Positions 1 to 7,623 of a stretch of 64,000 nt of DNA are shown here, piece by piece. The position numbers and the translations under genes were made by a program. Every line of letters begins with the position of its first letter. Positions within the stretch are counted from its first letter, which is position 1. The notes beneath the pieces are model-generated. The model searched no databases. It was given only the letters and a program-made list of their open reading frames with translations, and was not told the DNA's origin. This DNA is from Thiopontia sp964344435 (GTDB lineage: Bacteria > Pseudomonadota > Gammaproteobacteria > GCF-002020875): the NCBI GenBank assembly GCA_964344435.1, contig CAYFNH010000001.1, positions 1 through 64,000 of the forward strand. The letters run 5' to 3'.

Positions 1-371
1 GCAATGATCATGTGCACCTTGAGGTTATCGGCTCGCAGCCCCATCCCTTCGGAACCGTAGAAGGCCATCGGGCGGATATAGGCACTCTCCAGATTATTGT
101 CCCGTACTGCGGCCCGGGTTGCCTGGTTGATCTCCTCCTTGCTCCAGGGGATCTCCATATCCATGATATGGGCAGAGCGGAAGAGGCGATCGGTATGTTC
201 GGCAAGACGAAAGATTGCCGGGCCATGCTCGGTCTTGTAGGCGCGTATTCCCTCGAACACCCCCATACCGTAATGCAGGGTATGGGTCAGCACATGCACC
301 TTGGCCTCGCGCCAATCGACCATCTCCCCATCCATCCAGATCACACCATCACGATCGTCCATCGTCATCAT
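1..371 (-). CDS. ilvE: Branched-chain amino acid aminotransferase, N-terminal part (cut by window edge)
   Basis: Transaminates leucine, isoleucine and valine with 2-oxoglutarate in the cytoplasm, using PLP. The visible first 123 residues match class IV aminotransferases: an opening D-G-V-I-W-M-D-G segment, then LTHTLHYGMGVFEGIRAY, the hallmark early motif of IlvE, and IFRLAEHTDRLFRSA. The PLP-binding lysine lies beyond the window, so activity cannot be judged. The start is placed at the first of two consecutive ATG codons, preceded by GGAG about nine bases upstream. It is divergent from rpmB across a 240-base gap. D-amino acid or aminodeoxychorismate family members share the fold, but the FEGIRAY motif favours IlvE. 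Confidence 0.88.
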   Translation of the reverse strand, partial: MMTMDDRDGVIWMDGEMVDWREAKVHVLTHTLHYGMGVFEGIRAYKTEHGPAIFRLAEHTDRLFRSAHIMDMEIPWSKEEINQATRAAVRDNNLESAYIRPMAFYGSEGMGLRADNLKVHMII

Positions 372-437
372 TACTTCGCTCTCCAAATCATGAGAATTTC
401 CGGGAAGCCCGGTTTGGATCCACTCCACAAACCGGGC

Positions 438-445
438 ATTATAAT
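438..445. promoter_or_regulatory. Palindromic -10-like ATTATAAT between ilvE and rpmB
   Basis: The octamer ATTATAAT contains TATAAT on both strands in the gap between the divergent ilvE and rpmB genes. It could serve as a -10 for either gene. No good -35 is visible at the usual distance on either strand, so the call is weak. Confidence 0.3.
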
Positions 446-548
446 CGCTTGCGACTACCGATGGGCCGGTTCTGCATAGGCTGCATATTTTTTTCAAAAC
501 GGAGGTTGCCTCTCCCCCTGAATTCTGGCAATATTCGCGCTCTTTTTC

Positions 549-568
549 TGTCCGCAATAGTGCGGACA
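549..568. promoter_or_regulatory. Perfect 8-bp inverted repeat in rpmB leader
   Basis: TGTCCGCA-ATAG-TGCGGACA forms a perfect 8-bp stem with a 4-base loop, 43 bases before the rpmB start. No T-run follows on the plus strand, so it is not a normal terminator. It may be an operator, or an RNA hairpin in the ribosomal-protein leader. Confidence 0.45.
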
Positions 569-611
569 CTGAATTTACAAACCAGATTTTTGAAGTTTTT
601 GGAGAGTTGTC

Positions 612-848
612 ATGTCCAGAGTATGTCAAGTGACCGGAAAACGCCCTGCCGTGGGCAACAATGTGTCACACGCTCACAACAAGACCCGTCGTCGTTTTCT
701 GCCAAACCTGCACTCCCACCGTTTCTGGGTAGAGAGTGAGAAGCGTTGGGTCAAGCTGCGCCTCTCCAGCAAGGGGATGCGCATCATCGACAAGAAGGGG
801 ATCGATACCGTACTGGCCGAGATGCGCTCTCGCGGTGAGAAGATTTAA
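612..848 (+). CDS. rpmB: 50S ribosomal protein L28
   Basis: Component of the large ribosomal subunit. The 78 residues match the usual gammaproteobacterial length, with the family opening MSRVCQVTGKRP, the segment RRRFLPNLHSHRFW and the ending IDKKGIDTVLAEMRSRGEKI. A good ribosome binding site (GGAGAG) precedes the ATG. It is followed after 11 bases by rpmG, the standard two-gene operon. Only one cysteine is present, so it is the form without the zinc-binding CxxC pairs. Confidence 0.98.
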   Translation: MSRVCQVTGKRPAVGNNVSHAHNKTRRRFLPNLHSHRFWVESEKRWVKLRLSSKGMRIIDKKGIDTVLAEMRSRGEKI

Positions 849-859
849 GGAGCAGCACT

Positions 860-1015
860 ATGCGTGACAAGATCAAATTGGTTTCCTCTGCCGGAACCGG
901 CTATTTCTACACCACTACCAAGAACAAGCGCACCATGCCCGAGAAGATGGAGATCAAGAAGTACGATCCCAAGGTGCGCAAGCACGTCATCTTCAAAGAG
1001 GCGAAGATCAAGTAA
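860..1015 (+). CDS. rpmG: 50S ribosomal protein L33
   Basis: Small large-subunit ribosomal protein of 51 residues, beginning MRDKIKLVSSAGTGYFYTTT and ending in the lysine-rich VIFKEAKIK. It lacks cysteines, so it is the zinc-independent L33 type usual in gammaproteobacteria. AAGGAG eight bases before the ATG sets the start. It is co-transcribed with rpmB and followed by an intrinsic terminator. Confidence 0.98.
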   Translation: MRDKIKLVSSAGTGYFYTTTKNKRTMPEKMEIKKYDPKVRKHVIFKEAKIK

Positions 1016-1053
1016 GATCACCCGCATCGAACTGCGTGTGCTCGCACTGAAAG

Positions 1054-1077
1054 GCCCGCTCAACCGCGGGCTTTTTT
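1054..1077 (+). terminator. Intrinsic terminator of rpmBG
   Basis: A GCCCGC/GCGGGC stem with a 6-base loop is followed by a run of six T, 38 bases after the rpmG stop codon. Confidence 0.9.
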
Positions 1078-1098
1078 ATGCCAGCCAACCCTGTAACT

Positions 1099-1229
1099 AT
1101 TCAGCTCACCCCTGAAATCCGTCATCTCTGTGTGGCGCGACCTCGCAAGCTCGGTTCGAAAATGGTCATATACACTTGTAAACTCACATTTTCTGCCTTG
1201 ATCTGACGAATTTCAGAGGCAATCTGAAT
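1099..1229. repeat. Palindromic intergenic repeat, family C, copy 1
   Basis: The element starts ATTCAGCTCACCCCTGAAAT and ends with the imperfect inverse, ATTTCAGAGGCAATCTGAAT. An inner segment runs from AAAATGGTCATA to CTCACATTTT, with its own AAAATG/CATTTT pairing and a TACA-CT-TGTA hairpin. A second copy lies after trkH (63155-63262). Copy 1 has about 20 extra bases after the left arm (around 1128-1155). It sits just beyond the stop codon of the hydantoinase-type gene. No coding sequence is credible here. Confidence 0.8.
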
Positions 1230-1262
1230 AGCTACTGTCATTATTTTTAAAATTTTCAGGTC

Positions 1263-3230
1263 TCACCCCTCCTTGCGCTCCAGCAACAACACCCCATTTG
1301 GATCCAGCGTACAGCGCCACCCTGGCTCAATCAGCGTGGTTGATACCTGCTCGGTAATCAGTATAGGGCCATCCAGCCGCTCTCCTGCCATCAACTGTCC
1401 CCGTGGATAGACCGGCACCCTCCCCAATCCCACCAGCTCGGTATACTGCCTCCCCCTCTCTTCCCGAGCAGAGGCCGAACTCTCCATCTGCAGTGAGAAA
1501 GGGAGAGCCCGCTGCTCCCTGAGCTTGACCCGCACATTGACCAGCTCCACCGGAAAGTCGAAATTATGCCCATAACGCACAAGGTGGGCACGGTGAAAAT
1601 CATCTGCCAACCGAGCTGATTCACTCCAGGGCAGATTCAGGGTGAAGGACTGCCCACGGTAGCGCAAATCGACACTCCTGTATGACTCAATGCCCGCAGG
1701 CTCAACCCCCTCCGCCACCAGCACCTCCACCCCCTGACGCTGCAACGCCTCAAACAAGTTCTCCAGCTGCCCTGGCGGCAGTGCTTCCAGCAGCGTGATA
1801 TGGGAACGGGAGAGCTCTCGCCCTCGTGGGGCCACCAGCATCCCCAGTGCCGAAAAGACCCCACCAAAACGGGGCACCATCGCCTGCGTCATCCCCAGTG
1901 ATTCAGCCAACGCACAGACATGAAGCCCCCCAGCCCCTCCAAAGGAGACCAGACTGTAACCGCGTGGATCAACCCCCCGCTGTACCGAAATCACCCGCAG
2001 CGCATGGGACATATGCTCATTGGCAACCCGGATTACCCCCTCTGCTGCCACCTCCACTGAGCAGCCCAACGGCCCCGCCACCCGCTCCATCGCCCTGCGC
2101 GCCGCATCCCGATCCAGCACCATTCCGCCCCCGAGGAAGGCCTCGGGCAACAGTCGCCCCAACAACAGATTGGCATCGGTCACAGTTGGCAACCTCCCCC
2201 CCTTGCCATAACAGGCCGGCCCCGGATCCGCCCCGGCAGACTCCGGCCCCACCTGCAGCATCCCCCCCGCATCGACCTGGGCGATGGAGCCTCCACCTGC
2301 ACCGATGGTATGCATATCCACCATCGGCACCGCTACCGGATAACGCCCGATTCGCCCCTCGGAGGTGAGCCGGATTGCGCCATCAATCAGCGCCACATCG
2401 CTTGAGGTTCCCCCCATATCAAAGGTGAGCAGCTGCGGTCGCCCCACAGTCTCTCCCAGAAATTGCGCCGCTGCCAACCCGCCCGCCGGACCGGAGAGCA
2501 GCATATGCACCGCATCTTCTCCTGCATGAGCAGCAGCAATGGTGCTGCCGGAAGACTGCATCACCGAAACCTGTGCTTCACTCACCCCCTGCTGCAGCCG
2601 CTGCAGATAGCCCTCCACCAACGGTCCCACGTAGCTGTTGAGCCAGGTGGTAATCCCACGCTCATATTCGCGATACTCCGGCAGCACCCGGGAGGAGCGT
2701 GATACAAAAACACCTTGCGGCACCACCGCCTCGATACGCCTCTCCGCCTCATTATCGAGAAACGAAAACAGTAGGTTGATCGCTACCGATGCCGGTTTGC
2801 GTGCCTCGATCTGCTCCCGCAAGCGCGAGAGATCCGCCTCGGTCAGTGGCTCCACCACCTCACCATCGGCCCCGATTCTCCCCCCTGTCTCCAGACAATC
2901 TTCCGCAGGAACCGGTGGTTCAACCGGGCTCAACTGCAAATTGTAGAGCTCACTGCGTGCCTGGCGGCCAATGGTCAACAGATCGGCAAAGCCGCGATTG
3001 GTGATATAGAGCGTGCGCACCCCCTTCCCCTCCAGCACCGCATTGGTCGCCACGGTAGAGCCATGCACTACCGTCAACCCCTGCAGCGGGATCTCCATCT
3101 CGCCAATTCCCTGCAGGATCGCCTGCTCCGGGGCTTGCGGAGTCGACAACACCTTGTGGATACGCAGCTGTGCGCCATCCCACAACACAAAATCGGTAAA
3201 GGTTCCTCCCGTATCAACACCAAGTATCAT
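1263..3230 (-). CDS. hyuA: Hydantoinase/oxoprolinase A-type protein
   Basis: Belongs to the HyuA/N-methylhydantoinase A/5-oxoprolinase family of ATP-dependent cyclic-amide hydrolases. The 655 residues open with the ATP-binding loop GVDTGGTFTDFVLWDG and continue with VVHGSTVATNAVLEGKG. Further motifs are LLSGPAGGLAAAQFLG, LTFDMGGTSSDVALI and VSFGGAGGLHVCALAE, in the expected order. The start is the ATG in front of ILGVDTGG; upstream codons in the same frame overlap mutM. The usual partner HyuB is not next to it: the downstream side holds repeat C and rpmG. It is divergent from mutM with only 22 bases between the starts. The substrate (hydantoin, oxoproline or another lactam) cannot be told from sequence. 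Confidence 0.85.
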   Translation of the reverse strand: MILGVDTGGTFTDFVLWDGAQLRIHKVLSTPQAPEQAILQGIGEMEIPLQGLTVVHGSTVATNAVLEGKGVRTLYITNRGFADLLTIGRQARSELYNLQLSPVEPPVPAEDCLETGGRIGADGEVVEPLTEADLSRLREQIEARKPASVAINLLFSFLDNEAERRIEAVVPQGVFVSRSSRVLPEYREYERGITTWLNSYVGPLVEGYLQRLQQGVSEAQVSVMQSSGSTIAAAHAGEDAVHMLLSGPAGGLAAAQFLGETVGRPQLLTFDMGGTSSDVALIDGAIRLTSEGRIGRYPVAVPMVDMHTIGAGGGSIAQVDAGGMLQVGPESAGADPGPACYGKGGRLPTVTDANLLLGRLLPEAFLGGGMVLDRDAARRAMERVAGPLGCSVEVAAEGVIRVANEHMSHALRVISVQRGVDPRGYSLVSFGGAGGLHVCALAESLGMTQAMVPRFGGVFSALGMLVAPRGRELSRSHITLLEALPPGQLENLFEALQRQGVEVLVAEGVEPAGIESYRSVDLRYRGQSFTLNLPWSESARLADDFHRAHLVRYGHNFDFPVELVNVRVKLREQRALPFSLQMESSASAREERGRQYTELVGLGRVPVYPRGQLMAGERLDGPILITEQVSTTLIEPGWRCTLDPNGVLLLERKEG

Positions 3231-3239
3231 GTTGCGGAT

Positions 3240-3245
3240 TATACT
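3240..3245 (+). promoter_or_regulatory. -10 hexamer TATACT of mutM, leaderless position
   Basis: TATACT ends 7 bases before the mutM ATG, so transcription would begin at or next to the start codon. No ribosome binding site is present. The -35 region is weak. Confidence 0.5.
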
Positions 3246-3252
3246 CTGTGCC

Positions 3253-4077
3253 ATGCCCGAACTACCCGAAGTTGAAACCACCCGTCGCGGGATTGAACCC
3301 ACCTGCCTCCACCAAACCATCATTGGGGTAACCATTCGTAACCGCGCCCTGCGTTGGCCCATACCCAATGGGCTGGAAGAGGAGCTTACCGGAGTCACAT
3401 TTACCCAAATTGACCGTCGAGCAAAATACCTGCTTCTCAAGAGTGAACGGGGTACCTTGATCATTCATTTGGGAATGACCGGCTCTCTACGGGTACTGGA
3501 GGATCCGCCCCCACCCGGGAAGCATGATCACTTCGATCTTGAACTCAGCAACGGGATCACCCTGCGCTATCGGGATCCGCGCCGTTTCGGAGCCCTGCTG
3601 TGGACAAGCGAACCGATTGCACAACACCCACTGATTGCCCATCTTGGCATCGAGCCGGTCGGAACCACCACCGTGACGGAGATTACCCACCATCTCTACC
3701 AAAAGTCGCGTGGACGCAAAACCGCGATCAAATCCTTCATCATGGATCAGAAGATCATTACCGGGGTGGGTAATATCTATGCCTGTGAGTCACTCTTCCT
3801 CAGCGGCATTCACCCCACGCGGAGCTGTGGCCGTGTCTCGAAGTTCCGCTACCAGCGACTGGCCGAGGCGATTCAGAACCGGCTCAACGAGTCGATCCGT
3901 CAAGGCGGAACCACGCTACAGGATTTTCGCAACAGCGAAGGCAAGCCCGGTTACTTTCAGCAATCCCTCACCGTATATGGTCGCGAGACAGAGCCCTGCA
4001 GAGAGTGTGGAACCCCCATCAAACGCATCACACAAAACCAGCGCTCCACCTGGTACTGCCCACAATGTCAGCGGTGA
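3253..4077 (+). CDS. mutM: Formamidopyrimidine-DNA glycosylase
   Basis: Base-excision repair glycosylase/AP lyase that removes 8-oxoguanine and formamidopyrimidines. It has 274 residues. MPELPEVETTRRG supplies the N-terminal proline nucleophile (after Met removal) and the catalytic Glu; K58 in DRRAKYLLL is the conserved lysine. MDQKIITGVGNIYACESLF is the helix-two-turns-helix region. The C-terminal zinc finger is complete: CRECG, then CPQCQR about 16 residues on. The start is fixed because the mature N-terminus must be PELPE. It is followed after 12 bases by the S24-like gene. Confidence 0.98.
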   Translation: MPELPEVETTRRGIEPTCLHQTIIGVTIRNRALRWPIPNGLEEELTGVTFTQIDRRAKYLLLKSERGTLIIHLGMTGSLRVLEDPPPPGKHDHFDLELSNGITLRYRDPRRFGALLWTSEPIAQHPLIAHLGIEPVGTTTVTEITHHLYQKSRGRKTAIKSFIMDQKIITGVGNIYACESLFLSGIHPTRSCGRVSKFRYQRLAEAIQNRLNESIRQGGTTLQDFRNSEGKPGYFQQSLTVYGRETEPCRECGTPIKRITQNQRSTWYCPQCQR

Positions 4078-4083
4078 TAGAAT
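4078..4083 (+). promoter_or_regulatory. -10 hexamer TAGAAT of the S24-like gene, leaderless position
   Basis: TAGAAT overlaps the end of mutM and stops 6 bases before the next ATG. This is the same arrangement as at mutM, engB, motA and the REC-kinase gene. No clear -35 or ribosome binding site is seen. Confidence 0.45.
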
Positions 4084-4089
4084 AGCCCA

Positions 4090-4500
4090 ATGGACATCCA
4101 CAACCCCGTCGCTTGTGAAGACAAGGAGCCGTTTGCCCTACAGGTAGTTGGCGAGAGCATGGCACCCGAATTTCAGGATGGCGCCGTCATCATAGTCGAC
4201 CCCGGTTACCCTGCGGTAAACGGGGCCTATGTGCTGGTGCTCTACCAGAAGGAGTACCATTTCCGCCAGTGGGTGCGGCGGGATGAGAAGGACTACCTGG
4301 TACCGCTCAACCCCGCCTTCCATTCACTTGAACTGGAGGAGCACTACCAGATCATCGGGGTAATTGCCCAGCAGAACCACAACCGTGAGATCTACCACTA
4401 CGAATACCCCAAGGCCGGGGTAATCGAGAAGAGGGAGAGCGAACGCAGTCGACGGCGACGAGAGAAGCGGGAGGCCCGTCAGGGTACATCCCATCCCTGA
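4090..4500 (+). CDS. S24/LexA-like peptidase-fold protein without DNA-binding domain
   Basis: 136 residues. FALQVVGESMAPEFQDG and VIIVDPGYPAVNGAYVLV match the catalytic core of the S24 (LexA/UmuD/repressor) fold, with the nucleophile serine at S23. Where LexA has its general-base lysine (the VTVKRL strand), this protein reads EYHFRQW, so the lysine appears replaced by R59. There is no N-terminal helix-turn-helix. The last 25 residues are strongly basic (SRRRREKREAR). Self-cleavage is therefore doubtful. It may be a binding or scaffold protein; its role is unknown. It sits 12 bases after mutM and converges on the kinase gene. Confidence 0.8.
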   Translation: MDIHNPVACEDKEPFALQVVGESMAPEFQDGAVIIVDPGYPAVNGAYVLVLYQKEYHFRQWVRRDEKDYLVPLNPAFHSLELEEHYQIIGVIAQQNHNREIYHYEYPKAGVIEKRESERSRRRREKREARQGTSHP

Positions 4501-4521
4501 ACCCGTGCATTAGTCCACTCC

Positions 4522-7077
4522 CTACTGCGCCAACAGCTGCTTTAATACGGTATAGAGCTCACTGCTATCAATCGGCTTGGAGACAAAGGCGTTGCAACCC
4601 GCCTGCTCAAACTGATCCCGGTGCTTCTGCATCACATTGGCGGTAACTGCAGCCACCGGCACCTGGTTACCACTCTCGCGGATTTTGCGGGTTGCCTCGA
4701 TTCCATCCATCTCCGGCATCTGCATATCCATCAGCACCACATCAAACGAATCTGCGGCGGCCATCTCCACCGCCTCAATCCCATTCTTCGCCACCGATAC
4801 CTGCAACCCCATCTTCTCCAGCATCCGTCTCTCCAGCATCTGGATCATTGGCGTATCCTCTGCCACCAGCACATGACCACTTAAAGTGCGACCTCCCCGG
4901 TCGGTAGATCCGGCACTCTTCTCGACCACAGGGGCCAACGGCACCTCACTCGGGGTATAGGGTAATCTCAGCTCGAAGACCGACCCTACCCCCTCCTGAC
5001 TGGAGGCATCAATGGTGCCTCCCATCAGCTCCGCCAAGTTAAGCGAGATAAAGAGCCCCAACCCACTCCCTCCAAAGCGGCGGGAGATAGAGCCATCTGC
5101 CTGCTCGAAACGGGAGAAGAGCCGCTCCATCATTTTCGGTGACATACCAATGCCGGTGTCTTCCACCGTAAACAGCAGGGTATTGAAGATCACCTGTACC
5201 GTGACACTAATCTTCCCCTGCGGAGTGAACTTGACCGCATTGCCCACCAGGTTGAGGAGAATCTGGCGAATCCGCTGCTCATCCCCCAACAACTGAAATG
5301 GCTGCGGGTGCTCAATCTTGAACTGCAATACCAGACCGGCATCCTGGGCCCGTTGCGACATCATGTTTTCCACCCCGGAGACCAGCTTTTGAAGATCATA
5401 GGGCTGTTCGGAGATGGCAAATTTACCCGACTGCAACTTAGACATATCGAGAATATCGTTAACCAACGCAAGCTGCGCCTCCCCCGCCGACTTGATGGTG
5501 CGCACAATCTCCTGCGACTCTCCGTTGAGCTCATCGAGCAGATACTCACTGTTGCCGATGATCGAGGTAAGCGGGGTGCGCAGCTCGTGGCTCATGGTGG
5601 CAAAGAAGTTATCCTTCTCCTCCTGGATCTCCTGCTCCTGAATCAACTGAATGCGGTCACTGATATCGACCACCGTGGCCAGCACCCGCTTGACCCCCTC
5701 CATCTCCAGCTCCGAGAGGCCAATCTCCACCGGAACCAGCTCTCCATCCTTGCGCCGTCCATACAGCTCCAGACCACGCCCCATCTGCATGGTACGCTCA
5801 ACCACCTTGCGCTGACGATACTGCTGATGCTGACTGCGCTGCGTTTCCGGCACCAGCACCTCAATCGGAACCCCCACCAGTTCACCCTCGCGATATCCGA
5901 ACATACGCTGCAGGGCGCGGTTACAACGCACAATCACGCCATCGCTGTCGACCACCACCATCCCGCTGGGGGCGGCCTCGAATACCTGCAGGATCTCATC
6001 GGTCATCTCACTTAGAGACTTCGCCAGCTGGTAGCTCTCCTCATCCAGATCAAGCTCTTCAAAATTCTGTTCTCTCCCCTTTCCGGCCCGCACCCGCTCG
6101 GTAAAGGCCTTCAGGTGTGCCACTGGCCGGGTAATATAGCCTGCCATGAACAGTGCCACCCCAAAGGCAACCAGTACGATAACCGCCAACAGCTCCAGCA
6201 GCTCGAACATCAGCTTGCGGTAACCAAAATAGAGCTCACTCTGGTCCCCCTTCACCAGCAGCCCCCAGCCGGTCTCCGGGATCAGTGTAGTCACCGCCAC
6301 CACTGGAGCTCCCCGATAGTCGACCACATCCTCATGAAAGCCGCTATCTCCCCGCAGGGCACGGATAATGGGGGCATCATTACGCTGAGCGGGAATGGTT
6401 CTCTGTAGTGCCGCCTGGGGGTCAAAGCGCAGCGGGACCAGAAACTGCGCTGCACCACTCTCGAGCCGCCGTGCCAACAACGTCTCACCGGTTCTTCCCA
6501 AACCACTGTAGCTGGAGATAATCTTCACCAGCCCCGCTGCCGTATAGCGCATATGCAACATGCCCACCTGATCCTGCTCCAGGTAGAGAGGGCTATAGAC
6601 ATGAACCTGCAACCCATGCTCAGAATCCCGCTGTAGCGAGAGGGGGGTAGCGGCCTCTATTCGAACCCCAACCTGCTCTTCACGGGTTGCGGCAATGATC
6701 TTTCCTGCCGGGTCGGCAATGGAGATCTGCTGCGCCTGAGGCAGCGCCAACAGGGCATCCTGAATAATACGACCGATCTTCTCTAGGTGGCGGGGCTCCA
6801 GCTGCTGGTTGTAGTTGCGCAGAGAGAGACGCAACTGGGTGCGGCTGGCAACGGAACGGGTGCTGGCGTTGATGGAACCGAGGTAGTCGGATACCCGTTG
6901 CTGCTGAATCGAGGCCATCGACAACAGGTGATTATAGGCATCCGCCCTTAACTGCTGCTTGAAATGGTTGAGCGCGAGCCAGCTGAAACTGGCAAGCACC
7001 ACCCCTCCAAACAGAATCAGCGCAACAGTAACCCTGATCCGGGTACTCAGGCGCGACTTGAACCACTTTTCGCTCAC
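4522..7077 (-). CDS. Hybrid sensor histidine kinase (Cache-HAMP-PAS-HisKA-HATPase-REC)
   Basis: 851 residues in the inner membrane. A membrane segment at about 17-37 and another at 287-315 enclose a periplasmic double-Cache-like sensor (about 38-286). HAMP follows (about 310-350), then PAS (360-475), with MVVVDSDGVIVRCNRALQRM. HisKA has FFATMSHELRTPLTS with H497. HATPase shows NLVGNAVKFTP, VEDTGIGM and FGGSGLGL. The C-terminal receiver has D784 in VLMDMQMPEMDG and its lysine in SKPID. There is no Hpt domain, so phosphoryl output must pass to a separate protein. The start is GTG with AGGAG eight bases before it. Similar in plan to the kinase at 17561-20281. Ligand unknown. Confidence 0.93.
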   Translation of the reverse strand: MSEKWFKSRLSTRIRVTVALILFGGVVLASFSWLALNHFKQQLRADAYNHLLSMASIQQQRVSDYLGSINASTRSVASRTQLRLSLRNYNQQLEPRHLEKIGRIIQDALLALPQAQQISIADPAGKIIAATREEQVGVRIEAATPLSLQRDSEHGLQVHVYSPLYLEQDQVGMLHMRYTAAGLVKIISSYSGLGRTGETLLARRLESGAAQFLVPLRFDPQAALQRTIPAQRNDAPIIRALRGDSGFHEDVVDYRGAPVVAVTTLIPETGWGLLVKGDQSELYFGYRKLMFELLELLAVIVLVAFGVALFMAGYITRPVAHLKAFTERVRAGKGREQNFEELDLDEESYQLAKSLSEMTDEILQVFEAAPSGMVVVDSDGVIVRCNRALQRMFGYREGELVGVPIEVLVPETQRSQHQQYRQRKVVERTMQMGRGLELYGRRKDGELVPVEIGLSELEMEGVKRVLATVVDISDRIQLIQEQEIQEEKDNFFATMSHELRTPLTSIIGNSEYLLDELNGESQEIVRTIKSAGEAQLALVNDILDMSKLQSGKFAISEQPYDLQKLVSGVENMMSQRAQDAGLVLQFKIEHPQPFQLLGDEQRIRQILLNLVGNAVKFTPQGKISVTVQVIFNTLLFTVEDTGIGMSPKMMERLFSRFEQADGSISRRFGGSGLGLFISLNLAELMGGTIDASSQEGVGSVFELRLPYTPSEVPLAPVVEKSAGSTDRGGRTLSGHVLVAEDTPMIQMLERRMLEKMGLQVSVAKNGIEAVEMAAADSFDVVLMDMQMPEMDGIEATRKIRESGNQVPVAAVTANVMQKHRDQFEQAGCNAFVSKPIDSSELYTVLKQLLAQ

Positions 7078-7126
7078 CTTCGCTCTCCTCTACAGCCTGC
7101 TTGTTTTCAACGAATCAAATCGTATC

Positions 7127-7242
7127 AATCTTCTCGAAAGTTCATTCATACCACGATTCCAGGTTGGCTGCAGACAAGCGACACAAGGATGCGCTCGAGC
7201 GTAGCTGGAATCGTGGTACGAATGAACTTATGCAACGCTTTA
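7127..7242. repeat. Structured repeat, family A/B, copy A1
   Basis: Inverted arms of 26 bases, AAGTTCATTCATACCACGAT... (7138-7163) and its near-inverse at 7204-7229, enclose a short centre with the conserved core GCGACACAAGGATG. The ends match copy A2 beyond the arms (left TCTTCTCGAAAG, right ATGCAACGCTTTA). This copy lacks the first inner hairpin found in A2, B1 and B2. It lies between the ferredoxin terminator and the start of the hybrid kinase. Confidence 0.85.
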
Positions 7243-7250
7243 TACCGTAA

Positions 7251-7283
7251 AAAAAAGGCCAGCATCACGGGCTGGCCTTTTTT
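7251..7283 (-). terminator. Intrinsic terminator of the ferredoxin gene (bidirectional in form)
   Basis: GGCCAGC/GCTGGCC stem with A-run on one side and T-run on the other, 25 bases beyond the ferredoxin stop on the minus strand. Confidence 0.88.
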
Positions 7284-7307
7284 CCCAGTTGACGCTGACC
7301 CTTTCTG

Positions 7308-7553
7308 TCATGCGGTCAACTTTTCATACTTGGCCTGCAGCGCTTCCTCACTCTCTTCATGGTTCGGATCTGGCAAACAGCAATCCACAGGGCACACCTC
7401 TACACACTGCGGCTCATCATAGTGACCAACACACTCGGTACACTGGTCGGCAATAATCTCGTAGATTTCGTCACCCTGAAAGATTGCCTCATTGGGGCAC
7501 TCGGGCTCACACACATCGCAGTTGATACATTCATCGGTAATATATAGTGCCAT
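7308..7553 (-). CDS. fdx: 2[4Fe-4S] ferredoxin, Allochromatium (YfhL) type
   Basis: 81 residues carrying two low-potential [4Fe-4S] clusters for cytoplasmic electron transfer. The first motif is CINCDVCEPECP. The second is CTECVGHYDEPQCVEVCP, with the extra loop between its second and third cysteines that marks the Allochromatium vinosum type. An acidic C-terminal helix (NHEESEEALQAKYEK) follows, as in that group. It is read after coaD on the same strand, a common neighbour in gammaproteobacteria, and ends at an intrinsic terminator. Confidence 0.95.
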   Translation of the reverse strand: MALYITDECINCDVCEPECPNEAIFQGDEIYEIIADQCTECVGHYDEPQCVEVCPVDCCLPDPNHEESEEALQAKYEKLTA

Positions 7554-7623
7554 CGCTTAAAGTCCCTTTAAAGTCCCTGTGAAAATTTCCTGAAGGAATT
7601 CCCTGCGGATTGTTGAATCCACC

